From Epiperipatus broadwayi (taxonomy: Eukaryota; Onychophora; Udeonychophora; Euonychophora; Peripatidae), in assembly GCA_028023455.1 (NCBI GenBank), contig JAQFVV010006200.1, positions 6,212,506-6,276,505 of the forward strand: a DNA stretch of 64,000 bases, read 5' to 3'. Under the pieces are notes generated by a model. It searched no databases. It saw only the letters and a program-made list of their open reading frames with translations, and had not been told where the DNA came from. The stretch's first letter is position 1; each line of letters begins with the position of its first letter. The translations under genes were made by a program, and so were the position numbers. Positions 35,102 to 47,434 of the stretch are shown one piece after another.

Positions 35102-35203
35102 TTATCTTTTCAGCATATATGTGTTTAGGTGTATCAGTGTTATTAGATAGAGTGGAGAGAGGTGGGTGGTGTGAAAGTCTGTGCTCATATACCCTATATT
35201 AGA

Positions 35204-36300
35204 AACATTCTAATGAATTTAAATTAGAACTTACAAATCAGTTTCGAGTATTAGTAGATTTTGAACATGATTCAGATTTGAATGACATTAATAGGAAAAT
35301 AAGCGATACACTTTTAAAAACTGCAACAAAGATAGCTGGTAGAAAAAAGCAGCAATTGACCAATAAAATTTCTACTGAGACTAGAGAATTTATGAAGAAA
35401 AGAAGGAATATGAGGATATACAACAATGATGCATTAAAAAAGATTAAATATCTCGAATTTTGTAAAATGGTGCGGAAAAGAGTTGAAAATGATATAAGAA
35501 AGTATAATTGTGAACTAGCAAGGAAAGCTGTAGAAGAGAATAAAAGTCTAAAGAGTGTAAAACAACATTTTGGTATTGGTAGGAAATTTATATCTGCAAT
35601 AAGAAAAAAAGATGGCATTATTACTAAAAAGAGATGACATCATAAAATGTATAGAATACTTCTATCAAGAATTATATAGGAATAAAGAACAAGTGCCTCC
35701 TATACATATTATATCTTCCGAATTGCCCAGAATTTTGATGAGGAAGTGAGACATGCAATTAAATTTATGAAGAAAGGGAAGGCTCCAGGTAATGATGGAA
35801 TTGTAATTGATATATTAAAAGAAGCAGGTGAAGAAATAAAAATTTTTTTGACAAAGTTATATACCAAATGTCTAAATGATAAAGATGTACCAGATGATTG
35901 GAAGAATGCAGTATTAATATTTAAAAAAGGTGATAAAGAAGATATTAGAAATTACAGACCTATCAGTCTTTTATCAGTTTTATACAAAATTTTTACTAAG
36001 ATAATTACAACTCGTCTACAGAAAACACTGGATTTCCACCAACCAATAGAACAAGCTGGATTTAAAAGTGGTTTTAGTACAGTAGATCATATCCAGGTAT
36101 TGAGAGAAATTATAGAAAGGACAAATGAATATGAGTTGCCATTATGCTTAGGATTTGTAGACTATGAAAAGGCATTTGATTCTATAAACATTTCTTCAGT
36201 GATTGAAGCATTGGATCATCAAGGTGTAGATCCAGGATATTGTCATATTTTGAAGAATATTTATAAAAATGCAACAGAAACTTGGTTGGAGTGCTTTTGG
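35204..36300 (+). pseudogene. LINE reverse transcriptase, N-terminal and palm-A part
   Basis: The region from NEFKLELTNQFRVLVDF to VKQHFGIGRKF links endonuclease and RT. A frameshift near 35634 is followed by a 185-codon frame (35746-36303) with RT blocks: KKGKAPGNDGIVIDIL, VLIFKKGDKEDIRNYRPIS, EQAGFKSGFSTVDHI and LGFVDYEKAFDSI, which has the first catalytic aspartate. The frame ends soon after NIYKNATE, where sequence jumps directly to the C-terminal domain. The YADD box and the RT thumb are therefore missing, which makes the enzyme inactive. Confidence 0.88.
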
Positions 36301-36797
36301 TAGAAATAACTTGATACTAAAAGGAAATATGCCTATGTGTTTGAAAAGGAAGGTTTTTAATAAATGTGTTTTGCCAGTTCTTACTTATGGATCTGAGACT
36401 TGGACACTTAATAGAAGAGCAATACAGAGACTTCAGACCACTCAAAGAAGTATGGAGAGATGCATGTTGGGAGTAACAAGAAGGGATCGAAAACGCAATG
36501 TATGGGTAAGAGAACAAACAGGTGTTACTGACCTCATTGAAAAAAATTAAAAGACTGAAGTGGAGTTGGGCTGGACATGTTGTTAGAAGAGATGATAACA
36601 GATGGACAATTGAAATTTTAAACTGGATTCCAAGAGATTGTAAAAGACTAGAAAGAGACCACATGTGAGATGGATGGATGAAATAAGAAAGTGTGCAGGT
36701 GTGATGTGGAGAAGAGAAGCTAATGATAGGAAAAGATGGATTGAATTTGGAGAGACTTTCATCCTGCAGTGGATTGATAGTGGTTGATGATGATGAA
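36269..36797 (+). pseudogene. LINE C-terminal domain and 3' end
   Basis: Fused by internal deletion to the truncated RT. It reads KGNMPMCLKRKVFNKCVLPV, LTYGSETWTLNRRAIQRLQ and MERCMLGVTRRDRKRNVW, then after a frameshift LKWSWAGHVVRRDDN-like sequence, RWMDEIRKCAGVMWRREAND and FGETFILQWIDSG. This is the conserved tail of RTE-like ORF2 proteins downstream of the RT. A GATGATGATG stretch follows, fitting a simple-repeat 3' tail. Confidence 0.85.
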
Positions 36798-36819
36798 TGT
36801 TAGGAAATCATGATTTTTT

Positions 36820-39800
36820 TAAAAAAAATACTTTAATATTTTTGTTTGAATTAGGTATGTATTGGGATGGAATCTGGAAGAAATTTTTTTTATTCTAGTG
36901 AATAAGCTTGGAGAATAATTAACTGGAAGAAAATACTTAATCTAAAGTTTTAAGTTTGAATCTTGTTACTTCTATAGAAACACTAATAATTTATTTATAT
37001 GTATAGGAAATTAGAAGATATTAAGTCAGAAGTGATCTACCCTATCGATTAGTTGTTGATTTAATCAATGGACATTGCTTTATTAATTCTTATAATATTG
37101 TTCAGAAATTGTGTATTTATTTTTTGATTCTAAGCATTTCAATTCTTTCTAGTATTTAATTTACAAGAATTTACTTTTAATATAAGATATATTGTTAAAT
37201 TATAATAAATATATCATTTGAATTTAAAGAACAAATGGTAGATATTATTACCCCTAGAAAATAAATCATTCATTTTTATATTATATATGGCTAATAATTT
37301 GTTTAATATATATTGTATCAGTTGCAAAGTAAGTTATATAATTGACCACAAGAATAGTTAAGTACGGGTTACTTTTGGTGTAATAGTTTTAGTAATGATG
37401 CTAATTATAAAAAAAGGGTAGACAAGTAAGTTAAAAAAAAAAAACCAATTTCTTTAGTTTACTGATTTGAAATTTGCTTATATTATCTCTAAATTCAACA
37501 TTCAAAGTTCAAAAGTCAATTATTCAAAGTTTGAAAATAAAATCTGAGTTTTTCCTTTTTAAAAACAGAGGTTTTAAATTTTATTTCTGCAAAATGTCAA
37601 GTTTATAAAAAATATTTTTGTATTGTAACAAATATTTTTTTTTTTGTTATTGTAAATAATAAAATTAACTTTAAAAAATGATGAGAAAGTAATAATTTAA
37701 ACAATGCTCAGGGTAATTAAAATTTTTATTAAAAGCTTGCTGTCTTCCCAGCATCTTGAATCTGTCTTTTGTTTTACAGTTAACATTAGTTGCTTGTAAA
37801 AGTTTTATTTTTATTTTGCAATCAAGTTATGAACAAAAATATTATAAAGTGATCATTATGTGGTGGCTAAATTTACTGTGTGTGACCTTGAATATAATGT
37901 AATTTGAATTGATTATCTGTTCAAAGCCTGATATGTGATCAAACATGAATTGCCATTTCTGAATTGTGCTTAATCTACATTAAAAAATTATGCTATACAT
38001 AATGTTAAATGAAAGTCTTCTCCCATGGAATATTTGTGTCTTTAGAGAGATGAAGAAATATGATTTAAATAATTAAAAATATAAAGCAGCTAAAGAAGTT
38101 GAAAACTTAATGGTTCTAAATTTTAAGAATATATTTTATAACATCTTAAATACCAGAATAGATTTCATAATATAAAAATGATTAAATGAAGGAAAGTGTT
38201 AAGCTTAACAAAAAAAAAAAAAAAGGATTTTTAACCAGAGATTGATAAAACTTCTAATATTTCAAGTATGATTGCAAGAAGGATGGTAACAGTTATAATA
38301 ATTTTATTTATGTATTTATTGTTTATTTACATTTTGTAATTTAAAGTTACAGTGTATGTGTCTTCATGTATAATATTGTTTATTGAAATAATATAGGGCA
38401 GTTTAATGAATGAATATTGTATAATAAATATATATTTTTCTTATTTATTAATCTAGCCTCTTCTCATAAATTCTTACCATTTAAATAATAAATAAAATTT
38501 TGTAATAGCTAGTGAGATAAGAATTCATAACTCTACCAAATTAGTCCTGATATTGTTTAATATTCTTCTATGGATTTCTCACTATTGTATGGTGCTCTGG
38601 TTTAAACCTGATATAAATACTTAATCAGTAGATGATCTCATTTCTCTTTTGTTACTTAGGAGTGATTTAATGATCTGGAAGGTGACTTTGTAGTCTATAA
38701 CATTTTAATGGATATAGTTAGATTTGACTATTAGTATAATTTACGATTAAATTAAATTATATTTTTCCTCCTATTTAGAACGTTATCTTTTATTATTAAG
38801 CATTAACTTTTCTTATCCCTAAAATTGTTTTAATTGTGCTTAACTTTGATGATCTCTCTTTATCCAAATAGTAAAATCGTTAAAATATTTATATAATTGT
38901 AATAATGAATATAGTTTATTCTCAAATGATAATATTAATATTTTAAATTGTTTTTTAAATTTCTACTATGTATGACTGATACAATAACAATAGAATATGT
39001 TGGGATAATACAAAATAAATGTAATATTCGGTGGTGTGATGTAATAGATGTTTATCCTGCTAGCAAATATATTTTGTCATTGAGAGAATGCATTTCCTAT
39101 CAATAACTTTTCTAAGTGAACTCATTCTAAATATATCTATCAACATATAAATTGTCATATGATTGCTCTAAAGAAAAAAAACTGATTCTTACATAAATGT
39201 GGAATTTATCTGTTTATCACTTTAATTTTTAGTAATGTAAAAGATTTAATAGCCATCTGAGAGACAGTTCTTGTAAATGAACATATCACTACAGCTTATA
39301 AAGTTTCTTAAATTTTTTTATTGCATGATATGTTAAAAAAAAAAATTTAGTACATAATTAGTAATAGATCAGACAATTTATATGGCATTATTATATAATA
39401 AAATTAATATCTGAAAATAATTGAAAGATTAATTCTGTTTTTCTTTAAAGTTTTAAAATACTTGGTGGTAGTAAAATATATATTTCCTATTATATTTATG
39501 TAGCTGTTATATATATTTAAGGATTTATCGCATATATTTATTTTATAAATAGAAGTTTATAAGAAAATTATCTGTTCAAGTATTCTTTCTAAATATTTGA
39601 CAAAATGATGAAATATATATACTGTATATATATATTTCAGTAGTAAACTTTTTGAATATATTTGTCACAAAAATAGGGGATGGGGAGAGTTGGAATAAAA
39701 ATATAAAATAAAAACTATTTTATTTTTAAATTTACAGTGTTTTATTCTTTAATTATTTAATACAATTACAATGTCTGTCTATGTACAATCAAATGGTGGA

Positions 39801-40085
39801 ATTAAATATAGTTGCTTTTCATGGACCCATTTGTATAAATATGTCAAGAATTATCTCTGACAACAATTGGCTAAAATAGTATCAACTCATTTGTATATAG
39901 TCCTTTTTTTTTTATCACATGTATTTATGGACATTGTAGCAATTTAAACTGTTTGTCAATGCATGAATTTATACCATGAACAATAATCAATTTTGCATAA
40001 GTCTTATTTTTTTGTTTAATTTACATAAGAATAGCTATGACCTATTTTCCCTAACTGGAGGTTATGACTGATACTTATAACTAAA
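36820..40085. other. AT-rich sequence without recognisable feature
   Basis: Long stop-dense stretch in all frames, with poly-A and poly-T runs (37432, 38205) and AT microsatellite at 39615-39640. No repeat shared with the rest of the window was seen. It could be intron or intergenic sequence. Confidence 0.5.
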
Positions 40086-40091
40086 ACAAAT

Positions 40092-40260
40092 AAGCCCTGC
40101 ATGGTTTAATGGAAAGGTTAAGCGGCAAACTGGAGTTCCAGGTTTTTGGATTGCAGCTCCTGCCACTCCAGTCAGTCAGTGTTCAAACTTTTTATGGATT
40201 CCCGATAAACCATTTGATTATTTAAATTACTAAACAAATAAAGATAATAAGTTTAATTTT
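40092..40260 (+). mobile_element. tRNA-derived SINE-like copy
   Basis: GCCCTGCATGGTTTAATGG at the start has the look of a tRNA acceptor and D-arm. CAAACTGGAGTTCCAGG and TTTTTGGATTGCAGCTCC stand where anticodon and T-arm/B-box would be. A related copy with the same order (CCCTGAATGGTTTACTGCAA, GCAGACTGGAGCTC) lies at 54305. The tRNA fold is decayed. Confidence 0.5.
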
Positions 40261-40264
40261 GGAA

Positions 40265-43200
40265 CACTGTAATATGATTTTTACATAATAGATTGATTGT
40301 TTAAGAATGTGGAAAATGTTTGATTTTGCATTATTTGATATTGAAAGATTTGTTTTAGTTTTTATATGGGAGTAGAGAGATAGAGATATCAAAATTGACT
40401 AATATGAATTATTTGTAGTAGTTAATTATTTTTAATTTTAGCTTTGCTAATTATTTTTAAGAGTGCTGCAAATACTTAAAACATTGTATGGAAAGTTTTA
40501 AATTTTTATCTAGTTAATCATTTCAATTCTTTATGATAATAAAGAATCACCAGTGCCTTTATTATTAATCTTAATTATTACCAAATAATACTATGAAAGC
40601 ATTCATTATAAATTTTGAAAATCTTTCCAATAGTATTTTAAAACCATATTAAGATATTTTTAAAATTCTTTTCTATATTTTTCTTTATTTTAATTAAAAA
40701 TACCAAGTTTATAAGAGAATGAATGACCAATTCATTAATTTTCTTACCTAATACGGCTTTGAAAAATTATAGTTAGTAATGTATGGACATCAAAAAATAA
40801 TGGTGGTATGTATGAATTTAAATTCTCTTCTAGAAAGTAGGTTGAGTAGCTAGCTGATAGAATACTACAATCAAACAATAACAGCATCAGTAATTGCTAT
40901 TCTTTGCTGACTTCATCATAGATCATACTCCACATATTGAGGAAAATAAAAAAATCATGTACAATTATAGTGAGGTTTTTTTATATGAATCATTTGTAAA
41001 ATTACAAAAAAGTAAATCATAGGCCATCACCTGTAGGAATATGACACTTTTTTTTTTTGCCAATGATTAAAATAGCATCTTATTATAATTGTTTCTTTTT
41101 ACAATCAATGCATCAACACTTGAACCAATGCATGTTGATTTATGATCTTTACTCATTAGTTATTAATAATTAAGTATCCATTTATTTATCGGATAGTTAG
41201 TTGGGAGGGTTATGAGCATATTACCTGAAAAAAAAATTCTAAGCTTGCTTTTGGTCTGAAAACATATTCAAAGTTTATCTGGCCTAGATTCATATGGGCA
41301 TAGTAGGCAGATGAATTAAACATTGCTGTATGGAGCCCTTGTTATTAAAACTAAGTGTCCCATCCTTTTTATCCAAATGGTTTATTATTTTAATCCCCTT
41401 TTTTTTTCACTTCAGTCATAAATATAAAACTTTTAAATAAAGGGATATTAGTTAGCATTTAGTTTAATACTTATAGACTGAGATACCTGGAGAAAATACT
41501 TCATAAAGAAATTCAGTTATCCACTTTATTGTGGACTAAGAATAATCACAAAAGTCTTATTTTTGTATATATTACTTTCTGTTTGCAATTGGGATTACCA
41601 TATTGCAGTAATGTCTCTAATAGTTGAGTTAGTATAGCAAAAATATTCCTTACTAAGTCAAAGGCTGCTTCAGATATACATTTTATCTGAAGCATATCAC
41701 AAATGCAATTAAAATAAACTGAAAAAATATGTATTTAAACAATTTTATTATCTAAGATTGAATTATTTCATATATTGCAGAAATTTTTGTAGTTTGAGAA
41801 AGGTATTTGAACAAGGTGTCATATTTTTTTTTTGTCAAATTAGCATTTTTTAAATAATGTGCTCACAATTTTTCCACAGTTACTTCAGAATCATTACTAC
41901 TACTTAGTAAGTTTTCTGCTATTGAAAATTGTATTATATAAACATTTCCATCTATTTATATCACTTTTTTTTCTCTCTGCCAATCTATGTAAAATAAAAT
42001 AATAATTAAAAAAAAAAGATTATATTAATTTGGAAGTAATATTTCATTTATGAATTTTTTCTCCAAATAGAACCAGTTATATTGCTAAATATTAAATTAA
42101 TAAAAAAAGATTCAAACATTGTATGTTATTAATATAGATTGAATGGAATTATTTTGAAACTTGAATTTGAAAACTTATAACATTTAAATACTACTAGGTC
42201 AACTATCATAGCAAAGCAAAAATATACATCTTAATGGAAATGTAAGTCTTTTGTGAAAAGTTGAATTATTATAAGTGATTGAAGCAAAACATGCTTATCT
42301 TTTTATATTGGAATAACTATAAAGTGTATTCTCACCTGTGAATGATACATAAAAGTAAATAGTTTGCAATTCTATACAAAATGTTTATCCTCAAAACAAA
42401 TAACAACAGAAAAACAAATTGCAGTAGTAATCTAATATGTATATATCTATCATCATGATAAATATCAAACATATGCTCAGATTATAATTTACTTAGAGAA
42501 ACTCACATATGAAAACTATTATTGTTAAAAAATCAAATCAAAACATGCTTATTCATATGCAATGGCAATACCTCATATATATTACTTCTCATTTATGTTT
42601 GTCATAAAATGACATTTGATATTCTTCGTTAAATATTTATGCTTAGAACAAATTGCAATATAAAAACAAAGATCTAACATCTTTAAATCTGCCAATGCAT
42701 TGTAGCAATCTTATGCACAGTATTGCAATTTTCATTTGGACAGTCATTAAAAAAATATTGAATTGTTAGAAAAAATAAATTCAATTATGTATGAAATATA
42801 AAATAAGAAATTTGCAATTCATTGCTAAAATAAAATAAAAACAAAGATATTAATCTTTTAATGTTCACTCATTTTTATCGTAGGATGAATAACTGGAGGT
42901 CACAATTTGTGAAATAATGTATAATAAAAAGAATTTAACTTTTATTATCATATTTTCTGCTACATATGCAATGCAAACATTTTTCACAATCAAGTAATTG
43001 TAATAAATTTGATTGTTTTTTGCTTTAATTATCTTTGTGTTTTTTTCATTTATTACTTTAAAATTTACCTCATCTACATATATTAAATTTCCTTTTTATT
43101 GTTTCTGATTGAAGTGAACAATTATTAAAACAAACACTAATTTTCATTAATTAAATTCTCTTTGTACTAAAAGAAAAATTATTTTTTAATTGGCTATATA

Positions 43201-43780
43201 AGACAATATCAGCAGTATATAATATATATTATCAAATAAAATACAAACTAATTTTTTCTGCTTATTTTTAATGTAAGCTTGATTGATAATGGGCATAGTC
43301 TGAGGATTTTAGCACTATCATAGTCTATTGATTATTCATATGTCAATAGATGACTCTGGAATATAGTAAATAGAATGAATTATTACTCTTGAAAGCAATA
43401 CATACATATTATTAACAAATTTAATAAGTTAATAACAGAATAAATTATTAAAAGTATCACTTATCACTGTTTAGTGAAAAAATATTTACATCATTAAATA
43501 ATAATTAAATATCAATAATTCAAATTTTTCTGAAAGGGAATCAATTGTAAATTTAAGAAATATAATATGACAATTCATTGTTCTTCTGCTTGGTTATCAT
43601 CTTTACAGCTACTTACAATAAGTATGATCATTCTAATTCCAAAAAAAAATGACACTAATGACGAGGTTCTAAAATTGAGTTTTGGGATGATTATAAAATC
43701 AATCTATGAAAGTCATATACATTTACATACAGATCATACTAGTCCTTTATTCTATTTATTGATTTTTTTATAGTGATATC
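40265..43780. other. AT-rich sequence without recognisable feature
   Basis: No coding potential or shared repeat recognised. The 68-codon frame at 43567-43773 is composition noise. Confidence 0.5.
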
Positions 43781-43789
43781 TTGTAATTT

Positions 43790-46560
43790 TCTCTGCAGCA
43801 ATTTTTTTTGAAATTTCATCATTTTGTCTAACTGTATATCTCCATTGTATTCTTATCGTCACTTATATCTTACCAATAATTTTTTTTAGAATGTTTTTGA
43901 GATATTCTTTATAAACAGCAGCTGTCTATTTCTTCATCAAATTTGTGTTAATGTTCTTCATAAAATGTTTTTTTTTTTTTTTAAGAGTGTTATTATTTAT
44001 TCATTCATATGTTCAACCCAATAAAGATGTAAATTTACAATAGAGGACCCTATAGTGTCACATATAGAAAACTGAATAGCATATTCTTTGGTCTTGTTAT
44101 CATATTTTTAGAATTTTATGGAACATCTGTAAATGAAATTTTTCAAATTTTTCTTTACATCGACAGGTTATCCAAATCTTACTTTCAAATCAATAAATTT
44201 ATTTTAATCAAATTAAAAATTGAACTATCGAAACTGTAAGACAATTTGATGGTTATTTATTGAAGTCACCTATAAACAGGTTCAAAGACTATTCTTATAA
44301 AAATTGATATAAAGTTGGATCTAGTATATATATATATATCTTTGTTTAACACTACTTTTCATTTTAAATATCTTATATTTTTCATTGGTAATAATAACAA
44401 TTTCACTTTGTCATATATAAAAACTATTTAATTCATATAGATTTTGGTAAACAATCAGCTCATTTTAAACAGAGCCACATAACTGACTGTTCATTTAATT
44501 GAGTCAAATGATTTAACCAAATTCTGGCATTCCGTAGTGCTTATTGATTCTCTGAAACCACAATGTGTATCTGATTACCATTCATTTATGACTGGAAGCT
44601 ATCTATTCAACAAAGTCCTTAAAAGAGCTTTGATGTAACAATTTAGTTTTATAAAAATTGAAATTAAGTTGGATGTAATATATATCCTTGTTTAACAATA
44701 CTTTTCATTTCAAATATCTTAAAAGCTATTTAATTCTAATAGATGTTGGTAAAGAATCAACTGAATTTAAACAATGTCACATAACTGATTGTTCATTAGT
44801 ATGATAACCAACTTCTGGTATTTTATGATGCTTATTGATTCTCTGAAACCACAGTGAGTACTCTGATGTAGCAATTCCGTGATAAATCATCTATCCTCTT
44901 TGTTTTTGTAAATTGGAATAATATAAGGTATTAAAATGAGATGGTATAACTCTTTTAATCCATATATTTCTAAAAACATTATGGTATTTTTGAAGCTAGC
45001 ATATCACTACCATATTTTAAAACTTTTCCAAATATCTCATCATGATCCAAAGTCTTCATTTTTAAAATTACTAAAAGCTATTTTAATTTCTTAATTAAAC
45101 CAAATATCTTTACTCAAAATCTAAATTAATGGATAGGATACATATATCATTAAAAGTCAATATCTTAATTTTTGTAATCATTATTTAAAAATGATCAAAA
45201 TATTGTCTTCACTTATTTGAATTATCATTACATAAAAGAATATCCATAGATTTAATAAGATTATGATACGTTTTAGTGCTTTCTCTGGCTAAGCATTTAT
45301 CACAAAGCTTGTTGAGGAATTGGCAAATCTTATTGTTTATGTTACGTTTGTTTCAATGGATTAAAAAAAAAGATTTAAAGTGATTACAATCAGCTAATGT
45401 CTTTGCAGTTTCAATCCATCTATCATTTTAAAATCATCTTGTTAGTTATTGAACTTTTGTTTTTAAATTTCTGCATTGAAGACTTCACTTTCAATTTATT
45501 CTCAAAGCAGAAAACTTGATGCATTTATTTTTAATCAAACCACCAATAATAGTATCATTATTAAAAAACTAATCATGGTTCTTTTTTTCTTTAATGAATT
45601 CAAATAGATTTATTTTATCCCTAAGAAACTTTAAGTCCAAATGAGCAGTTTTAGTGTCAAATAGCTGTTGAAATGTAGTATGAATAGAAAATACTTCTAA
45701 AGAATGAATATCAAGTTTCTAACAAATATGATTGAATTAAGATCTATTTTTTGAAATGCAATTATCATTTTAATCATTTGAATCATAATTCAAAAAAGAT
45801 GATCTAACTACTACTTTCATCTAATTGAAATATCATTATTAATACCATCCATAGTCTTAATAGGATTATGAAAGTCCCTGTGTTACTTTCAATGCTTCAA
45901 AAAAGATTTAAAGGGACCATGATCAATGAATATCTGTATCGTCTTTGCAGTTGTAATACACCAATCATTTTTAGATTTTTTTGTTAGTTATTAAACTTGT
46001 CTTTAAATTTTTATATTGGTTATGAAACACCATATTCAATTTATTATTCTGCAAGCAGAAAATGGCACATTTGCTTTTTAATAACAATTTGTACTTGTAA
46101 GTGCTTGTACAGTAATATGAATTTTTGTATTTTGACTCTTAAGAGATGCAATTACTTTGAGTGTGCTTTTTTCTGTCTAAACTGTTTGTGATGGTCAATC
46201 CATATGTTGTGAAAAAGTTAGTAATAGCAAATCATTTGTGTTTATAATATGAATGCCATTATTTCCATCAGCTTTTGATTAAAGTTTATTGTTCAAACCA
46301 ATATAATCATTAATGTCTCCAAAAGAAAAATTCAATCTTTTAATAGTGTTGATGTAATAATGCTATCCAGCAAGGAATAAAAGCTTTTTCTCTGAACTAT
46401 TTAAGTATAACCACTAATAAAATGAATATAAGAATTGTTGCACAAAACACATTTTAATACAAGTAGTTTTTCATTAATATATCTAGGAATTTCATGAAAA
46501 CAAGATAGTAAATTATATTTTTCAACAAATTCAATATTGATTGATTGTCTTTCCAAACAA
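43790..46560 (-). pseudogene. Antisense LINE (RTE-like) debris, partly duplicated
   Basis: On the minus strand, 44880-45080 gives MKTLDHDEIFGKVLKYGSDMLA, the position of the RT block KAPGxDxI...EILK, then IIPIYKNKED, the block IPIYKxKGD. Next is CGFRESIST-like sequence (on the plus strand GATTCTCTGAAACCACA at 44549 and 44839), matching the QxGFRxxxST motif. That last part occurs twice (about 44270-44600 and 44640-44870), so a segment of about 300 bp is duplicated and diverged. Outside 44250-45480 the assignment is uncertain. No frame stays open. Confidence 0.45.
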
Positions 46561-47434
46561 AATTTGTTTCATCTATCTGTTTTGTTTAGTTATCACTATA
46601 CCTAAGCCTTATCCATATATGTTAACAACATTACCCAATGCTAATTTATAATAAATAGTCAAAACAATACATATCATTACATCTGGGTCTCGTTTTATGC
46701 GGTAGATAGGTTCCTCAGAAAACGCGCACAAAAGAAATCGCACAAAAATAGACTTAACTTACCTTGAAAAATGGGGGATATATTCCAGTAATTTTCAGAA
46801 ATCGTATAAAAGCAAAGCAACAAGGAAAAATTACTTTAAAATTCACATTAAAAAAATAAAGTATGACTAATAAAAAATTTCAAATATTTGAAAAAAATTA
46901 ACACAAGACAAACTTTTTTTATTAACTATAGTATTTAATTTTACATTTTTTCATAATATTTTAATCATTACCGCTATTTGACAATATGCGTTCGTTTGTG
47001 AACTGATAAGAAATCAGATTCATGATGTGATGTACAACTAGCGCAACTTTCAGTCTTGTGCTGTGTTAATGGTTTTCTGTTTCTTTATAAAAAAAATGAG
47101 ATCGCAATCAAAACAAAAATTATACATTATCATTAGAAAGATTATTTTCAGTTTAAAAAATCAATAAAATCTTTGTTATTTATTTTAACAATCTAAAAAA
47201 TTATTTGTTATATCTAACAAAATACGTTTTAAAAGTTTAAAATTTTTGAATATTTATTGTGATATTTTTATACGTAAGTATAATCTATTATTATTATTTA
47301 CTCATTAGTATAAGTAGGTTATTTACATAGAAGCTAAGATTCTAAATACAGCTTCAGGCCATATTCACGTTAGCTGCTAATATAACATTATATTTTTGAA
47401 AAAAAAAAAAGTATTTCAAGTCAAAATAAGTTAC

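Larger units (their letters stand above)
33872..35200. mobile_element. Foldback, hammerhead-bearing element inserted in the LINE
   Basis: It splits the LINE ORF cleanly: the coding sense continues from LQKHSN before it to NEFKLELTNQF after it. AGAAACATTCTAAT occurs at both junctions (33858-33871 and 35201-35214), a 14-bp target duplication. The left arm is 33872-34286. The right side is two direct copies of a 475-bp unit (34287-34761 and 34762-35200), each largely the reverse complement of the left arm. The right end stops at CCCTATATT, about 50 bp short of the family end. The frames on the arms are not genes. It carries three hammerheads, one minus and two plus. A 14-bp duplication would suit target-primed retrotransposition better than most DNA transposons. 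Confidence 0.85.
32790..36797 (+). mobile_element. RTE-like non-LTR retrotransposon, interrupted and internally deleted
   Basis: Order of parts: a 5' region with TYNCRSL (about 32980), an AP endonuclease domain, a foldback insertion at 33872-35200, reverse transcriptase motifs, an internal deletion, and a C-terminal YGSETWT domain ending in a GATGATGATG tail at 36786-36797. RTE elements end in short tandem repeats. The family is that of animal 'endonuclease-reverse transcriptase' and craniofacial development protein 2-like ORFs. It is dead: frameshifts lie at 33000-33190, a nested insertion follows, and the YADD catalytic box is missing. A second copy of its 3' end lies at 51086-51490. Confidence 0.85.
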
